Positions 8,072 through 17,644 of a stretch of DNA of 64,000 bases are shown piece by piece. Below the pieces are notes generated by a model, which saw only the letters and a program-made list of their open reading frames with translations, was not told where the DNA came from and did no database searches. The stretch spans positions 7,182-71,181 of the forward strand of contig NZ_KN050791.1 of the NCBI RefSeq assembly GCF_000745965.1. The letters are read 5' to 3'. This DNA is from Edaphobacter aggregans DSM 19364. Its GTDB lineage: Bacteria; Acidobacteriota; Terriglobia; Terriglobales; Acidobacteriaceae. Both the position numbers and the translations under genes were made by a program. The first letter of the stretch is position 1; every line of letters begins with the position of its first letter.

Positions 8072-9946
8072 ATGACCCGTTTCTCGATCATCGCAGGCAG
8101 AAGCTTGCTTTGTCGCATTGTGTTCGGTTCTCTTACCTGCTGCGCTGTCGTTCTACCCGGACTCGCTCAGGGGCCTGCTAAAACGCTTCTCGTTGGTGTC
8201 GACCGCCGTTCGGTTACGTCGCTCAACGGAGACTGGCACTATCTTGTCGACCAGCCGCCCGCGAAGGGCCTCTATACCGCAGCCGGTAAGGTTCGCGACA
8301 ACGGCTATGGTCTGAACACTCATCCCAACATCAACAGCGGACCACACAATGAAGAATATGACTTCGCCACCGCGCCCACGCTGAAGGTGCCGGGCGACTG
8401 GAACACCCAGGATCCTACTCTGTTTCGCTACGAAGGGGTCGTCTGGTATGAGCGCGACTTCGATTTTCAGCCTGTACCGAACACGCGCGCCTATTTACAT
8501 ATCGGTGCCGCAAACTATAAATCCTTCGTGTGGGTGAATCAGAAGCGCATCTGCGATCACGAAGGCGGCTTTACGCCCTTCGACTGCGAGGTCACCTCCG
8601 CACTGAAGCCCGGCGCCAATTTTGTTGTGATTGCCGTAGATTCGACGCGCGAAGTGGACGGTATCCCCTCCGTCGGTATCGACTGGTTCAATTATGGCGG
8701 ACTTACTCGCGATGTGTCGCTGGTTACACTCCCCACCCGTTTCATCGATGACTACGATATTCACCTGAAGCACGAGAGTACCTTCTCCTCTTCCAACGCC
8801 AACACCCTTGCCGGTTATGTTCACGTAGAAGGCGCGGCTGAAGGCACTGCCGTCACTCTGCGAATCCCCGAGGCAGGCGTCAACACTACCCTGAAGACAG
8901 ACGCCGACGGCCGGGCATCGTTCGAGGTGAAGGCTGCGAACCTCCAGCTGTGGTCACCGGAAACGCCAAAACTGTATAAGGTGGAGCTTGTCTCAGGTGA
9001 CGACAGGCTTGCCGACGATATCGGTTTCCGCGACATTCGTGTTGACGGCACTCGTATCCTCCTCAATGGCAAGAGCATCTTCCTGCAAGGGGCCAATGCG
9101 CATGCCGAGGCTCCTTACCGCACGGGGCGCGCCTGCACCGACGAAGACGTCAAGAATATCTTCGCCTTTCTTAAGGACCTCAACGCCAACTTCGTCCGAC
9201 TGGCACATTATCCGCACGATGAACGTATGGAGCGCACCGCAGACCGTGAAGGCATCATGGTGTGGTCGGAGATTCCTCTGTGGCAGCACATCTCCTTCGA
9301 AAAACCTGAAGTCTATGCCAAGGCGACCTACATGCTGAACGAGATGATCCGGCGGGACCGTAACAAGGCCTCTGTCATCTTCTGGTCGGTCTCAAACGAG
9401 ACGCCCAATAATCCAGCTCGTACCCAATTCCTCACGAACCTCGCCAACGAAGCCCGGCGGCTCGATCCCACGCGTCTGGTGACATCGGCGCTCATTGGAC
9501 CGCACGTTAAAGGCAATGAGGCAGTGCAGGACGATCCGCTTGCTGATGCTTTAGACGTTGTAGGCCAGAACGAATACATCGGCTGGTACGAGAGGCGTCC
9601 CGAAGATGCCGATAACGTTAAATGGACCCTTCCCAACAAGCCGATTCTCATCTCCGAGTTTGGTGCGGAGGCGAAGCAGGGTGTTCATGGCGGCATCGAT
9701 CAGCGCTGGGCAGAGGAGCAGCAAGTCAATGTCTATGAACACCAGTTCGTCATGATCAATAAGATTCCCCAGGTGCGCGGTCTTGTTCCCTGGGTCCTGA
9801 TGGACTTCCGCTCCCCCACACGCAATATTCCGAAGTTGCAGGATGGATTCAATCGCAAGGGACTCATCTCCGAGGACGGCAAAAAGAAACAGGCGTTCTT
9901 TCTCTTCCAGAAGACCTACAAAGAACGGAGCGTAGGTAAGGAGTAA
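8072..9946 (+). CDS. Exported GH2 beta-glucuronidase-like glycoside hydrolase
   Basis: A 624-residue protein with an N-terminal signal peptide (VFGSLTCCAVVLPGLAQG). The three GH2 domains are visible: a sugar-binding jelly roll (about 30-210, with GDWNTQDPTLFRYEGVVWYE), an Ig-like sandwich (about 220-310) and a TIM barrel. The GH2 signature appears as RLAHYPHDERMERTADREG then IMVWSEIPLW. The acid/base Glu is in SVSNETP and the nucleophile is the Glu of ILISEFGAEA. The closest known type is beta-glucuronidase (about 600 residues), but substrate is inferred. Start chosen at ATG 8072 (AGAAGG ten bases before); GTG 8066 is an alternative. It is convergent with a TonB-dependent receptor and near a DUF2264 gene, suggesting a small glycan-use locus. 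Confidence 0.85.
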   Translation: MTRFSIIAGRSLLCRIVFGSLTCCAVVLPGLAQGPAKTLLVGVDRRSVTSLNGDWHYLVDQPPAKGLYTAAGKVRDNGYGLNTHPNINSGPHNEEYDFATAPTLKVPGDWNTQDPTLFRYEGVVWYERDFDFQPVPNTRAYLHIGAANYKSFVWVNQKRICDHEGGFTPFDCEVTSALKPGANFVVIAVDSTREVDGIPSVGIDWFNYGGLTRDVSLVTLPTRFIDDYDIHLKHESTFSSSNANTLAGYVHVEGAAEGTAVTLRIPEAGVNTTLKTDADGRASFEVKAANLQLWSPETPKLYKVELVSGDDRLADDIGFRDIRVDGTRILLNGKSIFLQGANAHAEAPYRTGRACTDEDVKNIFAFLKDLNANFVRLAHYPHDERMERTADREGIMVWSEIPLWQHISFEKPEVYAKATYMLNEMIRRDRNKASVIFWSVSNETPNNPARTQFLTNLANEARRLDPTRLVTSALIGPHVKGNEAVQDDPLADALDVVGQNEYIGWYERRPEDADNVKWTLPNKPILISEFGAEAKQGVHGGIDQRWAEEQQVNVYEHQFVMINKIPQVRGLVPWVLMDFRSPTRNIPKLQDGFNRKGLISEDGKKKQAFFLFQKTYKERSVGKE

Positions 9947-9996
9947 CCGTTCCACGAACAGGAATGCTGTTCCTTCTGTTTGTTGGTCCTCTCTGG

Positions 9997-12900
9997 TTAG
10001 AACAGTACCTTCAATCCCAATTGCAGCTGCCGCGGTGGGAAGGCAGACGAGATCGTACCGAAGTTGCTGTTGCTGGCCGTCAGGTTCAGGCCGTTGAAGT
10101 TCGTCCGGTTAAGGATGTTGAAGGCGTCTGCCTGCAGCTTCACCCTGACCTGCTCGGTGATGGGGAAGAACTTCGACACGGTTGCATCTGTCTGGGCCAG
10201 TCCCGGTCCTTCGATCGTGCCATACGGTGCGTTGCCAAAGCGGGCTTCAGTCTTCGGCACTGCCACGAATGGGCGGGTTGGACCATTGCAGCCGGTGCCG
10301 CTTCCGTTATTCAGATAACCGCAGACTCCGGCGTGCGGGTTATAGATGCGTGTACCTTTTACATAGTCGGGGCGAACACTGCCGAGGTTGACAAGGGAGT
10401 TGACCTGTAAGTTGTAATACGCGCCGCTCTGCAGACGGGCTACGCCGCTTACCTGCCAGCCGCCGGCGACCTCCCGAATCACAATGTTGTGTCCCTTGAG
10501 ATCCGGCGCCTGAATGACGAAGCTGGCAACGAAGGCATGACGCCGATCATTCGAGAGGTAGCCGTAGTTGTAGTGGTTATCGGTCCAGTTCTCCAGCGTC
10601 TGGTTGTTTCCGTTCGAATCACCCAGTGCCTTCGAGAAGGTGTAGGCCAGCGTAAACGTCATAAAGCCGGCTCGCTTCGAAGCGAACATCTGCAGAGCGT
10701 TGTAGTTGTAGTTGGAATCGAAGCGATTTGAGTTGATTGCGGCAAATCCCTTATAGGGGTTGAAGATCGCCGTGGAGGAGTTGACGCTGGAGCTGTTAGC
10801 GTTTGCAACGACCGCGTTCAGGTCGGCGAAGTTTACGTTCGGTTGACGCAATTGATGATGCGAGACACTGCCGACGTAATTCATCTCGACGAGCACCGTT
10901 CGCGTGACCTGCCTCTGCACACCGAAGCTATATTGCCAGGTGTATGGATTTTTGTTGAGCGGGTCGATGGCGCTGATAGCTGCCTGCAAACCAGTATTGT
11001 TGGCTGCGAGCGAGCCGACCGTCGCCAGGTTCCCAGTGTCGAATTGCGTGTTTGCCAGGAAGGGAGCAAGGTTGAGCTGGCTGAAGATCAGGTTGCCCTG
11101 CGCGCGATAGTAGAACAGACCGATGCCGCCGCGGATGGCCGTCTTGTCGTCAGCAGCGTAAGCGAAGCCGAAACGAGGGCCCACAGTACCGTTCATCTTG
11201 TAAAAGCCGCGTGGAGCTCCAGCCGGGATCAGCGGGAACAGTGCCGTATTCACGTTTGGAACGCGAATCTGCTGATCGGCTGGAACTCCGCCACCGGCGC
11301 GAATCAGGCCGTTGTACGGATTGCCCGAGCCAAGGACAATACGGCCACCCGTAGTTACTGTGACGGCATTGGCAGCATTGTAGACGGATTTATCGAAGTT
11401 CGAAGCGTTGTTTCCCTGCAGGTAGAAAGGCTGAATCCACTGGTAACGCAGACCGATCTCAAGGCTCAGTCTGCGAGTAGCCTTCCAGCTGTCCTGCGCG
11501 AAGCCTTCGATCTGGTTGAAGCGGAAGTGACCCATCGGATCCGCACTGGCCTCCGAGTAGCTCTGGAAGTTGCCTAGGAAGGCATCGGCCAGAGAATAAC
11601 AAGTGGTATTAGAAGTAGCGTTCTTGCACAGGCTGGAGGTTGGCACAACGTTGAACGTCGCTGTACCGGTGTAGTTGGAACGGCCGTTCTGATCGACGCG
11701 GTCGCGGATGTATGCGGCGCCAAACTTGAAGTTGTGGGGGCCCTTGATCCAGGTGATGTTGTCGGCAACTTGAATGTCAGTGGAGGGTGAAAGCAGCGCA
11801 AAGTTCGGCCCCTGGAACCCGGCGTAGTTGGTGATGTTTACGATCGGTATGCCGTTGGGGTATGGCCCGATGCCCGGGTAGATCTTGTTGTAGGCAAAAC
11901 CATAGGTCTCGCGCTTCCAGTTGTTGCCATAGGGTGGGATTCGCTGCGCAGCCCAGCTGGTGTTCGCTGTCGCCTGGTTGATGAGGTGCGAGCTGATGAC
12001 CCAGGTCTCGGAGACAAGATAGCTTTGGCCGGGACGATTGCGCGTCGTCGGCGTTGTGTTCAGAATGCCGGCGTTGGAGAAGGTTCCGTAAGGATCGATG
12101 AGTGTGTTCTTGTCATGAATCCACCGGCCGAAGATGCTGTGTTTTTGGTTAATGACATAGTCTAGCCGGATCAGGTCCTGGTGAAAGTCCAGCGGGTTCG
12201 ACGGAGCCAGCGTGAGATTGTTGCTGGGGATTCCGCCATCGCGGAAGCTAAGGCCCGCCGCGGAGATTGTCTTGTAGACATTGGCGATGGCCTTGCCGTC
12301 CGTCGTCATCAACGAGGCGATGTTGTTGTTGGGGATGGGAGTTGAGGTCCCGGGACGGTAGAGCTGAATGGGATTGGGGCCGGAGAGCAGCGCCGAGAAG
12401 TCACCATTCAACATGGCCGTCGTGGGTACTGTAAAGGTCGTGGCAACGGCCTGCTGGCGAAGGCGCTTCCACTCTTCACCGACGAAGAAGAAGAGCTTGT
12501 CCTTGAGGATTGGACCACCGACGTAGAAGCCGAAGTCGTTGTAGATGAGCTGAGTCTTCTGCCTGGCGATGTAGTTTGTGGCGTCAAGGTAGTTGTTGCG
12601 AAGGTACTCGAAGGCGCCGCCATGAAACGCGTTGGAACCACTCTTGGTGACGATGTTGAATGTCGGACCTGAGGTACGGCCATACTCCGCGGAGGCGTTC
12701 GATGTGTCGATCTTTACCTCGCCGATGAAGTCGGGGCCAACGTTGTTCATCAGCGAGCCATTGGAGCCGGCCACCTGGTTATACGCGCCATCCACTGTGA
12801 GGTTGTTCGTGTCGCTGCGGTTGCCGTTGATTGTCTGGTTGGTCGATGCCAGCGAGGTCGTGACGGAGAAGATGTCGGGGTTGGTCACGACCGCCCCGGG

Positions 12901-13401
12901 CACGAGGGTGAGAAGCTGAGTGTAGTTGCGCCCGTTCAGTGCGAGGTTTTCAACCTGCTTGGAATCGATTACACGAGCGAGTTCGCCAGACGTGGTATTG
13001 ACTGTCTCAACCGTCCCAGCCTGAACCTCAATCACCTCTGTAGCTTGACCAGGAGAAAGTGTGAAGTTTGAGGTGACCTTGGCGTCGGCGCTGATGGTGA
13101 CGTCGGACTGCTGCGCAGTTCGAAATCCGGTCTTGCTAACGGAGATCGAATAGGTAGCAATGGGCAGGTTGGTTACGATGTAGTTACCGTCGCCATCGGA
13201 CATGATAGTGCGCTTCACCTGAGTATTCATGTTGGTGACAGTGACCGTAGCTTCGGGTATGGCCGCGCCTGTTGAATCGAGGACGGCGCCTGAGATCTGG
13301 CCAAAGCTGGTCTGCGCGTGCGCCTTCAGACCGGAGAAGGAGAAGAGGAGTGCGATTGCGAGAATAAAAATGCCCCAATCTCTCCTAAATTTGTATTGCA
13401 T
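9997..13401 (-). CDS. TonB-dependent receptor with carboxypeptidase-regulatory-like domain (Oar-type)
   Basis: A 1134-residue outer membrane protein. After a signal peptide (ending LKAHAQTSFG), residues about 30-115 form a CarboxypepD_reg/CnaB-like domain (GQISGAVLDSTGAAIPEATV). A plug domain follows (about 130-240) and then a long beta-barrel that ends in Phe (LGLKVLF), as outer membrane barrels do. The start at ATG 13401 is fixed by GGAGGT five to seven bases upstream; the open frame extends to 13545 but without a site. Such receptors are abundant in Acidobacteriota and are thought to import oligosaccharides or other large nutrients with TonB/ExbBD. Its neighbours, a GH2 enzyme and a DUF2264 protein, suggest a glycan substrate. 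Confidence 0.9.
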   Translation of the reverse strand: MQYKFRRDWGIFILAIALLFSFSGLKAHAQTSFGQISGAVLDSTGAAIPEATVTVTNMNTQVKRTIMSDGDGNYIVTNLPIATYSISVSKTGFRTAQQSDVTISADAKVTSNFTLSPGQATEVIEVQAGTVETVNTTSGELARVIDSKQVENLALNGRNYTQLLTLVPGAVVTNPDIFSVTTSLASTNQTINGNRSDTNNLTVDGAYNQVAGSNGSLMNNVGPDFIGEVKIDTSNASAEYGRTSGPTFNIVTKSGSNAFHGGAFEYLRNNYLDATNYIARQKTQLIYNDFGFYVGGPILKDKLFFFVGEEWKRLRQQAVATTFTVPTTAMLNGDFSALLSGPNPIQLYRPGTSTPIPNNNIASLMTTDGKAIANVYKTISAAGLSFRDGGIPSNNLTLAPSNPLDFHQDLIRLDYVINQKHSIFGRWIHDKNTLIDPYGTFSNAGILNTTPTTRNRPGQSYLVSETWVISSHLINQATANTSWAAQRIPPYGNNWKRETYGFAYNKIYPGIGPYPNGIPIVNITNYAGFQGPNFALLSPSTDIQVADNITWIKGPHNFKFGAAYIRDRVDQNGRSNYTGTATFNVVPTSSLCKNATSNTTCYSLADAFLGNFQSYSEASADPMGHFRFNQIEGFAQDSWKATRRLSLEIGLRYQWIQPFYLQGNNASNFDKSVYNAANAVTVTTGGRIVLGSGNPYNGLIRAGGGVPADQQIRVPNVNTALFPLIPAGAPRGFYKMNGTVGPRFGFAYAADDKTAIRGGIGLFYYRAQGNLIFSQLNLAPFLANTQFDTGNLATVGSLAANNTGLQAAISAIDPLNKNPYTWQYSFGVQRQVTRTVLVEMNYVGSVSHHQLRQPNVNFADLNAVVANANSSSVNSSTAIFNPYKGFAAINSNRFDSNYNYNALQMFASKRAGFMTFTLAYTFSKALGDSNGNNQTLENWTDNHYNYGYLSNDRRHAFVASFVIQAPDLKGHNIVIREVAGGWQVSGVARLQSGAYYNLQVNSLVNLGSVRPDYVKGTRIYNPHAGVCGYLNNGSGTGCNGPTRPFVAVPKTEARFGNAPYGTIEGPGLAQTDATVSKFFPITEQVRVKLQADAFNILNRTNFNGLNLTASNSNFGTISSAFPPRQLQLGLKVLF

Positions 13402-13677
13402 CGAGACACCTCCAGAAACTGGGTAGCCGAATTGTTTGCGTGAGAGCTGCACTGCTTTCCGATGCAATCTCCCCGAACTGACAAACGCCCATTCACGGCG
13501 TAGAAGACGCTCACAAGAAAACGCATTAATATGAAGCCGCAACATTAAGAGGTCTGAGAGGCACTACTGTCAAGAGAAGAAGTCTTCCTGTCGGAACCAA
13601 AACTATCGAATTCCCTCGTTTTAACGACGGGTGGATCGTTCCGAGTCAAGACATCCTTCCTTCCGTCGCGTCGTTGA

Positions 13678-15027
13678 TTGTGGGCAAAAAGTATTTGCGG
13701 TATGGTGGCAATGATCCAGAGAGGCGACGCACGCAGCGCGACAGAGTGTGGTGAAAGAGTGGGAATCAAGCCGCAAGAAAACATCACTTCGAGACGAGAG
13801 TTTTTGATAGCTGCCCTGGCGGCTGGCGCCGCATCGACTGTGCCGACACGGACTGCAGCAAGCGAAACGAGGATGGCGGCAGACGGGGACAGGGCTTACT
13901 GGATCGATGTTGTTCGGCGCGTCTCGACGCCGGTACTCGAAGCAGCGGGCAGGGGACAGTTGCGTGCCATGATGCCTGTGGAAGCCGCAACAGGATTGGA
14001 AGGGGAGCGAAGCAAATCAACTCACCTGGAGGCGTTCGGAAGATTGATCTCAGGGCTGGCTCCCTGGCTGAATGCCACTGTGGAGCAGAGAGACGAAGCC
14101 TCGCTGCAGGCGAGCTATCGAGAGTGGGCACGAGCGGGAATCCGATACGGAACGGACCCAACCTCAGCCGACTACATGAACTTTGGAATGACTCCGCAGT
14201 CTGTCGTGGACGCGGCCTTCCTCGTGTTGGGGATTCTGCGCGCCCCGGAGCAGCTCTGGGAGCCGCTGGACAAAGCAACCAGGGCGAACCTGGTGAAGGC
14301 GCTCCAGGCCACCCGGCAGGTGCTCCCCGGACAATCGAACTGGCTGCTGTTTTCGGCAATGGTGGAGGCCGGACTCTGCTTTATGGGGGAGTGGTGGGAT
14401 TCCATGCGCGTCGACTACGCGCTCCAAATGCACAAGGAGTGGTTTGTCGGCGATGGAACCTACGGGGACGGAAAGAACTTTCACTGGGACTACTACAACA
14501 GCTTCGTTATTCAGCCCATGTTGCTGAAGGTGCTGGAGACAGTGCCGGCGAAGTCTCAGATGTGGACCTCGCTGAGGCCCGTAGTACTTGAACGGGCCCG
14601 GCGGTATGCAGCGATCCAGGAGAGAATGATCAGCCCGGAAGGGACGTTCCCAGCGATCGGGCGGTCGCTGACTTACCGGTTCGGAGCCTTCCATCTGCTC
14701 AGCGATATCGGCCTGCGAAGAGAGCTGCCGGACGGGATCGCTCCGGAGCAGGTACGGTGCGCGCTGACGGCGGTGATGCTGAGGATGATCGAATCTCCGG
14801 GCACATTCGATCAAAAGGGATGGCTCACGATTGGGTTTGCGGGCCATCAGCCGAGGCTGGGTGAGACCTACATCTCGACCGGTAGCTTATATCTCTGCGC
14901 GGCGGCCTGGCTGCCGCTGGGCCTGCCAGTGACTGACCCGTTCTGGGCATCACCGGCCCGGCCCTGGACCGCGGTGAGAGTGTGGGGCGGAGAAGATGTA
15001 ATGGCCGACCATGCCTCCTCCGCGTAA
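13678..15027 (+). CDS. DUF2264 domain protein with Tat signal
   Basis: An up-to-449-residue protein. A twin-arginine signal (SRREFLIAALAAGAAS) leads into a DUF2264 domain covering most of the chain, recognised by STHLEAFGRLISGLAPWL, NWLLFSAMVEAGLCF, DGTYGDGKNFHWDYYNSFV and RYAAIQERMISPEGTFP. DUF2264 proteins have an (alpha/alpha)-barrel look and occur in polysaccharide-use loci; no activity can be named from sequence. The start is uncertain: GTG 13678, ATG 13702, ATG 13711 and GTG 13759 are in frame. A start at 13759 would put the Tat motif close to the N-terminus, where it is expected. The gene is divergent from the TonB-dependent receptor; the 276-bp gap between them should hold both promoters. 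Confidence 0.8.
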   Translation: MWAKSICGMVAMIQRGDARSATECGERVGIKPQENITSRREFLIAALAAGAASTVPTRTAASETRMAADGDRAYWIDVVRRVSTPVLEAAGRGQLRAMMPVEAATGLEGERSKSTHLEAFGRLISGLAPWLNATVEQRDEASLQASYREWARAGIRYGTDPTSADYMNFGMTPQSVVDAAFLVLGILRAPEQLWEPLDKATRANLVKALQATRQVLPGQSNWLLFSAMVEAGLCFMGEWWDSMRVDYALQMHKEWFVGDGTYGDGKNFHWDYYNSFVIQPMLLKVLETVPAKSQMWTSLRPVVLERARRYAAIQERMISPEGTFPAIGRSLTYRFGAFHLLSDIGLRRELPDGIAPEQVRCALTAVMLRMIESPGTFDQKGWLTIGFAGHQPRLGETYISTGSLYLCAAAWLPLGLPVTDPFWASPARPWTAVRVWGGEDVMADHASSA

Positions 15028-15134
15028 CGATATCCATGCAGCTAGCTCGAGCGTTCCTCCTCCGCTTCGTGATTTGCTCTTGGCGTTACGCGCTGTATCT
15101 GGTCACCATCGCATCCGTCCTCGTCCCACGCGCT

Positions 15135-15242
15135 TTTACGCAAATCACCGCCAGTTCATAGGTGAACGACAGCACAGGCGGAATGACCGATACGAAGTTC
15201 GGACAGCGCGTTATCCAGTTTGCGCTGAAGTACAACTTCTAG
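15135..15242 (+). pseudogene. C-terminal remnant of a TonB-dependent receptor
   Basis: The frame ending at TAG 15240-15242 reads FTQITASS, an in-frame stop, then VNDSTGGMTDTKFGQRVIQF and ALKYNF. This matches the last barrel strands of acidobacterial receptors, which end in xRxIQFALKYxF. No receptor sequence is found upstream, so only the 3' tip survives, itself broken by a stop. The rest of the gap 15028-15385 holds nothing else recognisable. Confidence 0.75.
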
Positions 15243-15385
15243 TTCACGCCTGCCATATCTGACTGGCCTGGTATTGCTGATTCCCAATCATCAATACCAG
15301 CCCGGTGCTTCGTTCTTACATCTCGCACAGCATCCGCCGCCTGCTCGCCACTGCGGTACACTTATCGGCAATCGAGGTGACGACC

Positions 15386-16294
15386 ATGTGCAAGCAGCCC
15401 CGTCTCGCCAGGTCCATAGCGTTCCCCGCCCTCCTCCTCACAACCTTCCTCCTAACCAACTCCACCGCCATCGCTCAATCCACCCAGATCCAGGGAATCA
15501 TCGACGGGCGAACCGGCGCCACCATGTCTATCAAGGTAGCTGGCTCCCCCGACACCACGGTCCTCCTCTCCGACACGACCAATGTGCAGGAGGTTGAAGG
15601 CGTCTTCCACGGCCGCAAGAAGGAGATGCCCATGACCTCTCTCATCCCCGGCCTTCCCGTCCAGGTCAGCGGAACCATGAACGCCCAGAACCAGCTCGCC
15701 GCCGACAGCGTCAAGTTCAAAGGCTCCGACCTCAAAGCCGCCATGGACGCGCAGGCAGGCCTCAAGCCCACCACACAGCAACTTCAGCAAACCCAGCAGC
15801 AGGTCGACCAGCAAAAGGCTGCTCTTCAGGCCCAACAGGCCCAGCTCACAGAGGAGCAGCAGAAAGTTGCCGCCAACAAAGCCGCAATCGCCGCAGCCAA
15901 CAAACGCTTCGGCGAGCTTGGTGACTACAACATCCTGGGCGAGGCCACCGTCTACTTTGCCAACGGCAAAACCACCGTCGACAGCGCAGACAAGGCAAAG
16001 CTCCTGCAGCTGGCACAGCAGGCGAAGGGAATCAAGGCGTACATCCTGCAGGTGCAGGGATACGCCTCTGCGGTCGGCAGCGCCGCCCTCAACCAGCGAC
16101 TCAGCAGCGAGCGCGCAAACGCCGTCACTGAGATCCTCGAGCAGCAGGGCGGGATTCCTCTCACCAACATGCTCGCCCCTGGTGCCATGGGTACTACGTC
16201 GCAGGTAGATTCCGACAAAACAGCGGAAGGCCAGGCTCAGAACCGTCGCGTAGTCGTCAGAATCCTCCAGAACAAAGGAATCGCAGGGACCTAG
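15386..16294 (+). CDS. OmpA family protein with DUF5666-like N-terminal domain
   Basis: A 302-residue exported protein. Residues 1-30 form a signal peptide (FPALLLTTFLLTNSTAIAQS). About 32-125 is a small beta domain of the DUF5666/OB type (QIQGIIDGRTGATMSIKV). About 128-175 is a Gln/Ala-rich coiled coil, and about 180-300 an OmpA C-terminal peptidoglycan-binding domain (ATVYFANGKTTVDSADKAKL, QGYASAVGSAALNQRLSSER, QNRRVVVRIL). ATG 15386 is chosen for its GAGGTG site; the frame stays open to 15305. It probably tethers the outer membrane or a periplasmic complex to peptidoglycan. Confidence 0.85.
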   Translation: MCKQPRLARSIAFPALLLTTFLLTNSTAIAQSTQIQGIIDGRTGATMSIKVAGSPDTTVLLSDTTNVQEVEGVFHGRKKEMPMTSLIPGLPVQVSGTMNAQNQLAADSVKFKGSDLKAAMDAQAGLKPTTQQLQQTQQQVDQQKAALQAQQAQLTEEQQKVAANKAAIAAANKRFGELGDYNILGEATVYFANGKTTVDSADKAKLLQLAQQAKGIKAYILQVQGYASAVGSAALNQRLSSERANAVTEILEQQGGIPLTNMLAPGAMGTTSQVDSDKTAEGQAQNRRVVVRILQNKGIAGT

Positions 16295-16329
16295 GGCCAT
16301 CACAGCTAATCCACTCATTCACGGTGGGT

Positions 16330-16424
16330 CGGACGGGTGGCCCACATCTAACCTCACCACAGACAGAAGCCCATCTTCGGCGCGCAGCGCCTAAGGTGGG
16401 CATGCGACCGAAGCCCGAACCGCT
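16330..16424. repeat. Dispersed hairpin repeat, copy 2
   Basis: Homologous to 7361-7458 over its full length with the same palindromic core (CCCATCTTCGGCGC, loop GCA, GCGCCTAAGGTGGG). It occupies the gap between the OmpA-like gene and the DUF4188 remnant. Confidence 0.8.
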
Positions 16425-16440
16425 GTATCCTTCCCTCCAT

Positions 16441-16916
16441 ATGGCCACCATCTTCCCAGGCCGTTACACTTCCCGCATCGAAGGCCCGTTCGTCGTCTTC
16501 CTCATCGGCGTGCGCATCAACCGCCTCCTCGCCCCGCACAAGTGGCTCCCAACCGTCCGAGCCATGCCCCCATGCTTCGCGAGCTCTACGCCAACTCCTC
16601 GCTCGGCTTCCTCTCCGCCGAGATATGCCTCGCCTGGCGCGGCGTCACCCTGATCCAGTACTGGCGCAGCTTCGACCACCTCGTTGCCTACGCGCAGTCC
16701 CGCGTCTCCAAACACCTCCCCACCTGGAAGGCCTTCAACCAGAGCGCCGGCAACGCCGACGCCTCCGTCGGTGTCTGGCACGAGACCTACCAGGTCGCCG
16801 CCGGCCACTCCGAGTGCATCTACGCCAACATGCCCCGCTACGGCCTCGCCATCGCCGGTACGCACGAACCCGCCACCGGCCACCTCCGCGACGCCCGCTC
16901 CCGCATGCAGACGTAA
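16441..16916 (+). pseudogene. DUF4188 gene interrupted by one frameshift
   Basis: The first frame starts MATIFPGRYTSRIEGPFVVF and runs to HKWLPTVRAM. The second frame resumes without a gap at PMLRELYANSSLGFLSAEIC and continues through WRGVTLIQYWRSFDHLVAYA and ECIYANMPRYGLAIAGT. Together they give a complete DUF4188 protein (about 155 residues). The break falls on a run of five C at 16567-16571, where one more C would restore the frame. Either the gene has just been lost or the run is a sequencing error or a slippage site. Confidence 0.8.
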
Positions 16917-16917
16917 C

Positions 16918-17583
16918 ATGGCACGGATGATCGGTACCGCTCATCTCGTGCTGCTCCTCACGATCGCCCTCCTCACTTCGGAAGCAGCGTGCCAGACAAC
17001 CGCGCCTCCACCGCCTCCCAACCCCGATGCATCCGCAGGAGACAACTGGTCGCTCGCCGCCACCGCCTATGGCTATCTCGTCCCCAACGACCGCTCCTAC
17101 TTCTCACCCGTCTTCACCGCCGACCGCCGATGGCTGCACCTCGAAGCGCGCTACAACTACGAGAACTTCCAGACCGGGTCGTTATGGGCGGGATACAACT
17201 TCAGCATTGGCCACAAGCTCGAGTTCGACTTCACCCCGATGCTCGGAGGCGTCTTCGGAGACACCTCCGGCATCGCCCCCGGCTACGAGATGTCCTTGAC
17301 CTACGGACCCTTCGAGCTCTCCAGCGAAGGCGAACAGCTCTTCACCATCAAGAGCCGCGCGAACGACTTCTTCTACAGCTGGAACGAACTCGTCTACTCC
17401 CCCAAGGACTGGCTCCACGCCGGCCTCGTCTCTCAGACCACTCGCGCCTACCAGTCGCCGCTCGACATACAACGCGGAGTGTTCGTCGGGTTTTCCCGAA
17501 AGAAGATGGACTTCACCACCTACGTCTTCAACTTCGGCTGGACCGATCCCACCGTCGTGATGGGACTCTCCTGCAAATTCTGA
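16918..17583 (+). CDS. Exported beta-barrel-like protein of unknown function
   Basis: A 221-residue protein. A signal peptide (HLVLLLTIALLTSEAACQ) precedes a Pro-rich linker and a domain rich in alternating aromatic strands (LAATAYGYLVP, HLEARYNYENFQTGSLWAGY, KLEFDFTPMLGGVFG) ending in Phe (VVMGLSCKF). This suggests a small outer membrane barrel of 8-10 strands. No family name recognised. ATG 16918 is two bases past the stop of the DUF4188 remnant. Confidence 0.65.
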   Translation: MARMIGTAHLVLLLTIALLTSEAACQTTAPPPPPNPDASAGDNWSLAATAYGYLVPNDRSYFSPVFTADRRWLHLEARYNYENFQTGSLWAGYNFSIGHKLEFDFTPMLGGVFGDTSGIAPGYEMSLTYGPFELSSEGEQLFTIKSRANDFFYSWNELVYSPKDWLHAGLVSQTTRAYQSPLDIQRGVFVGFSRKKMDFTTYVFNFGWTDPTVVMGLSCKF

Positions 17584-17644
17584 GTGAGGCGCAGCCGCCT
17601 CACGGCCGTTGACCGATCTCTTTCCCTGCCAGATCCAGCTGAAA

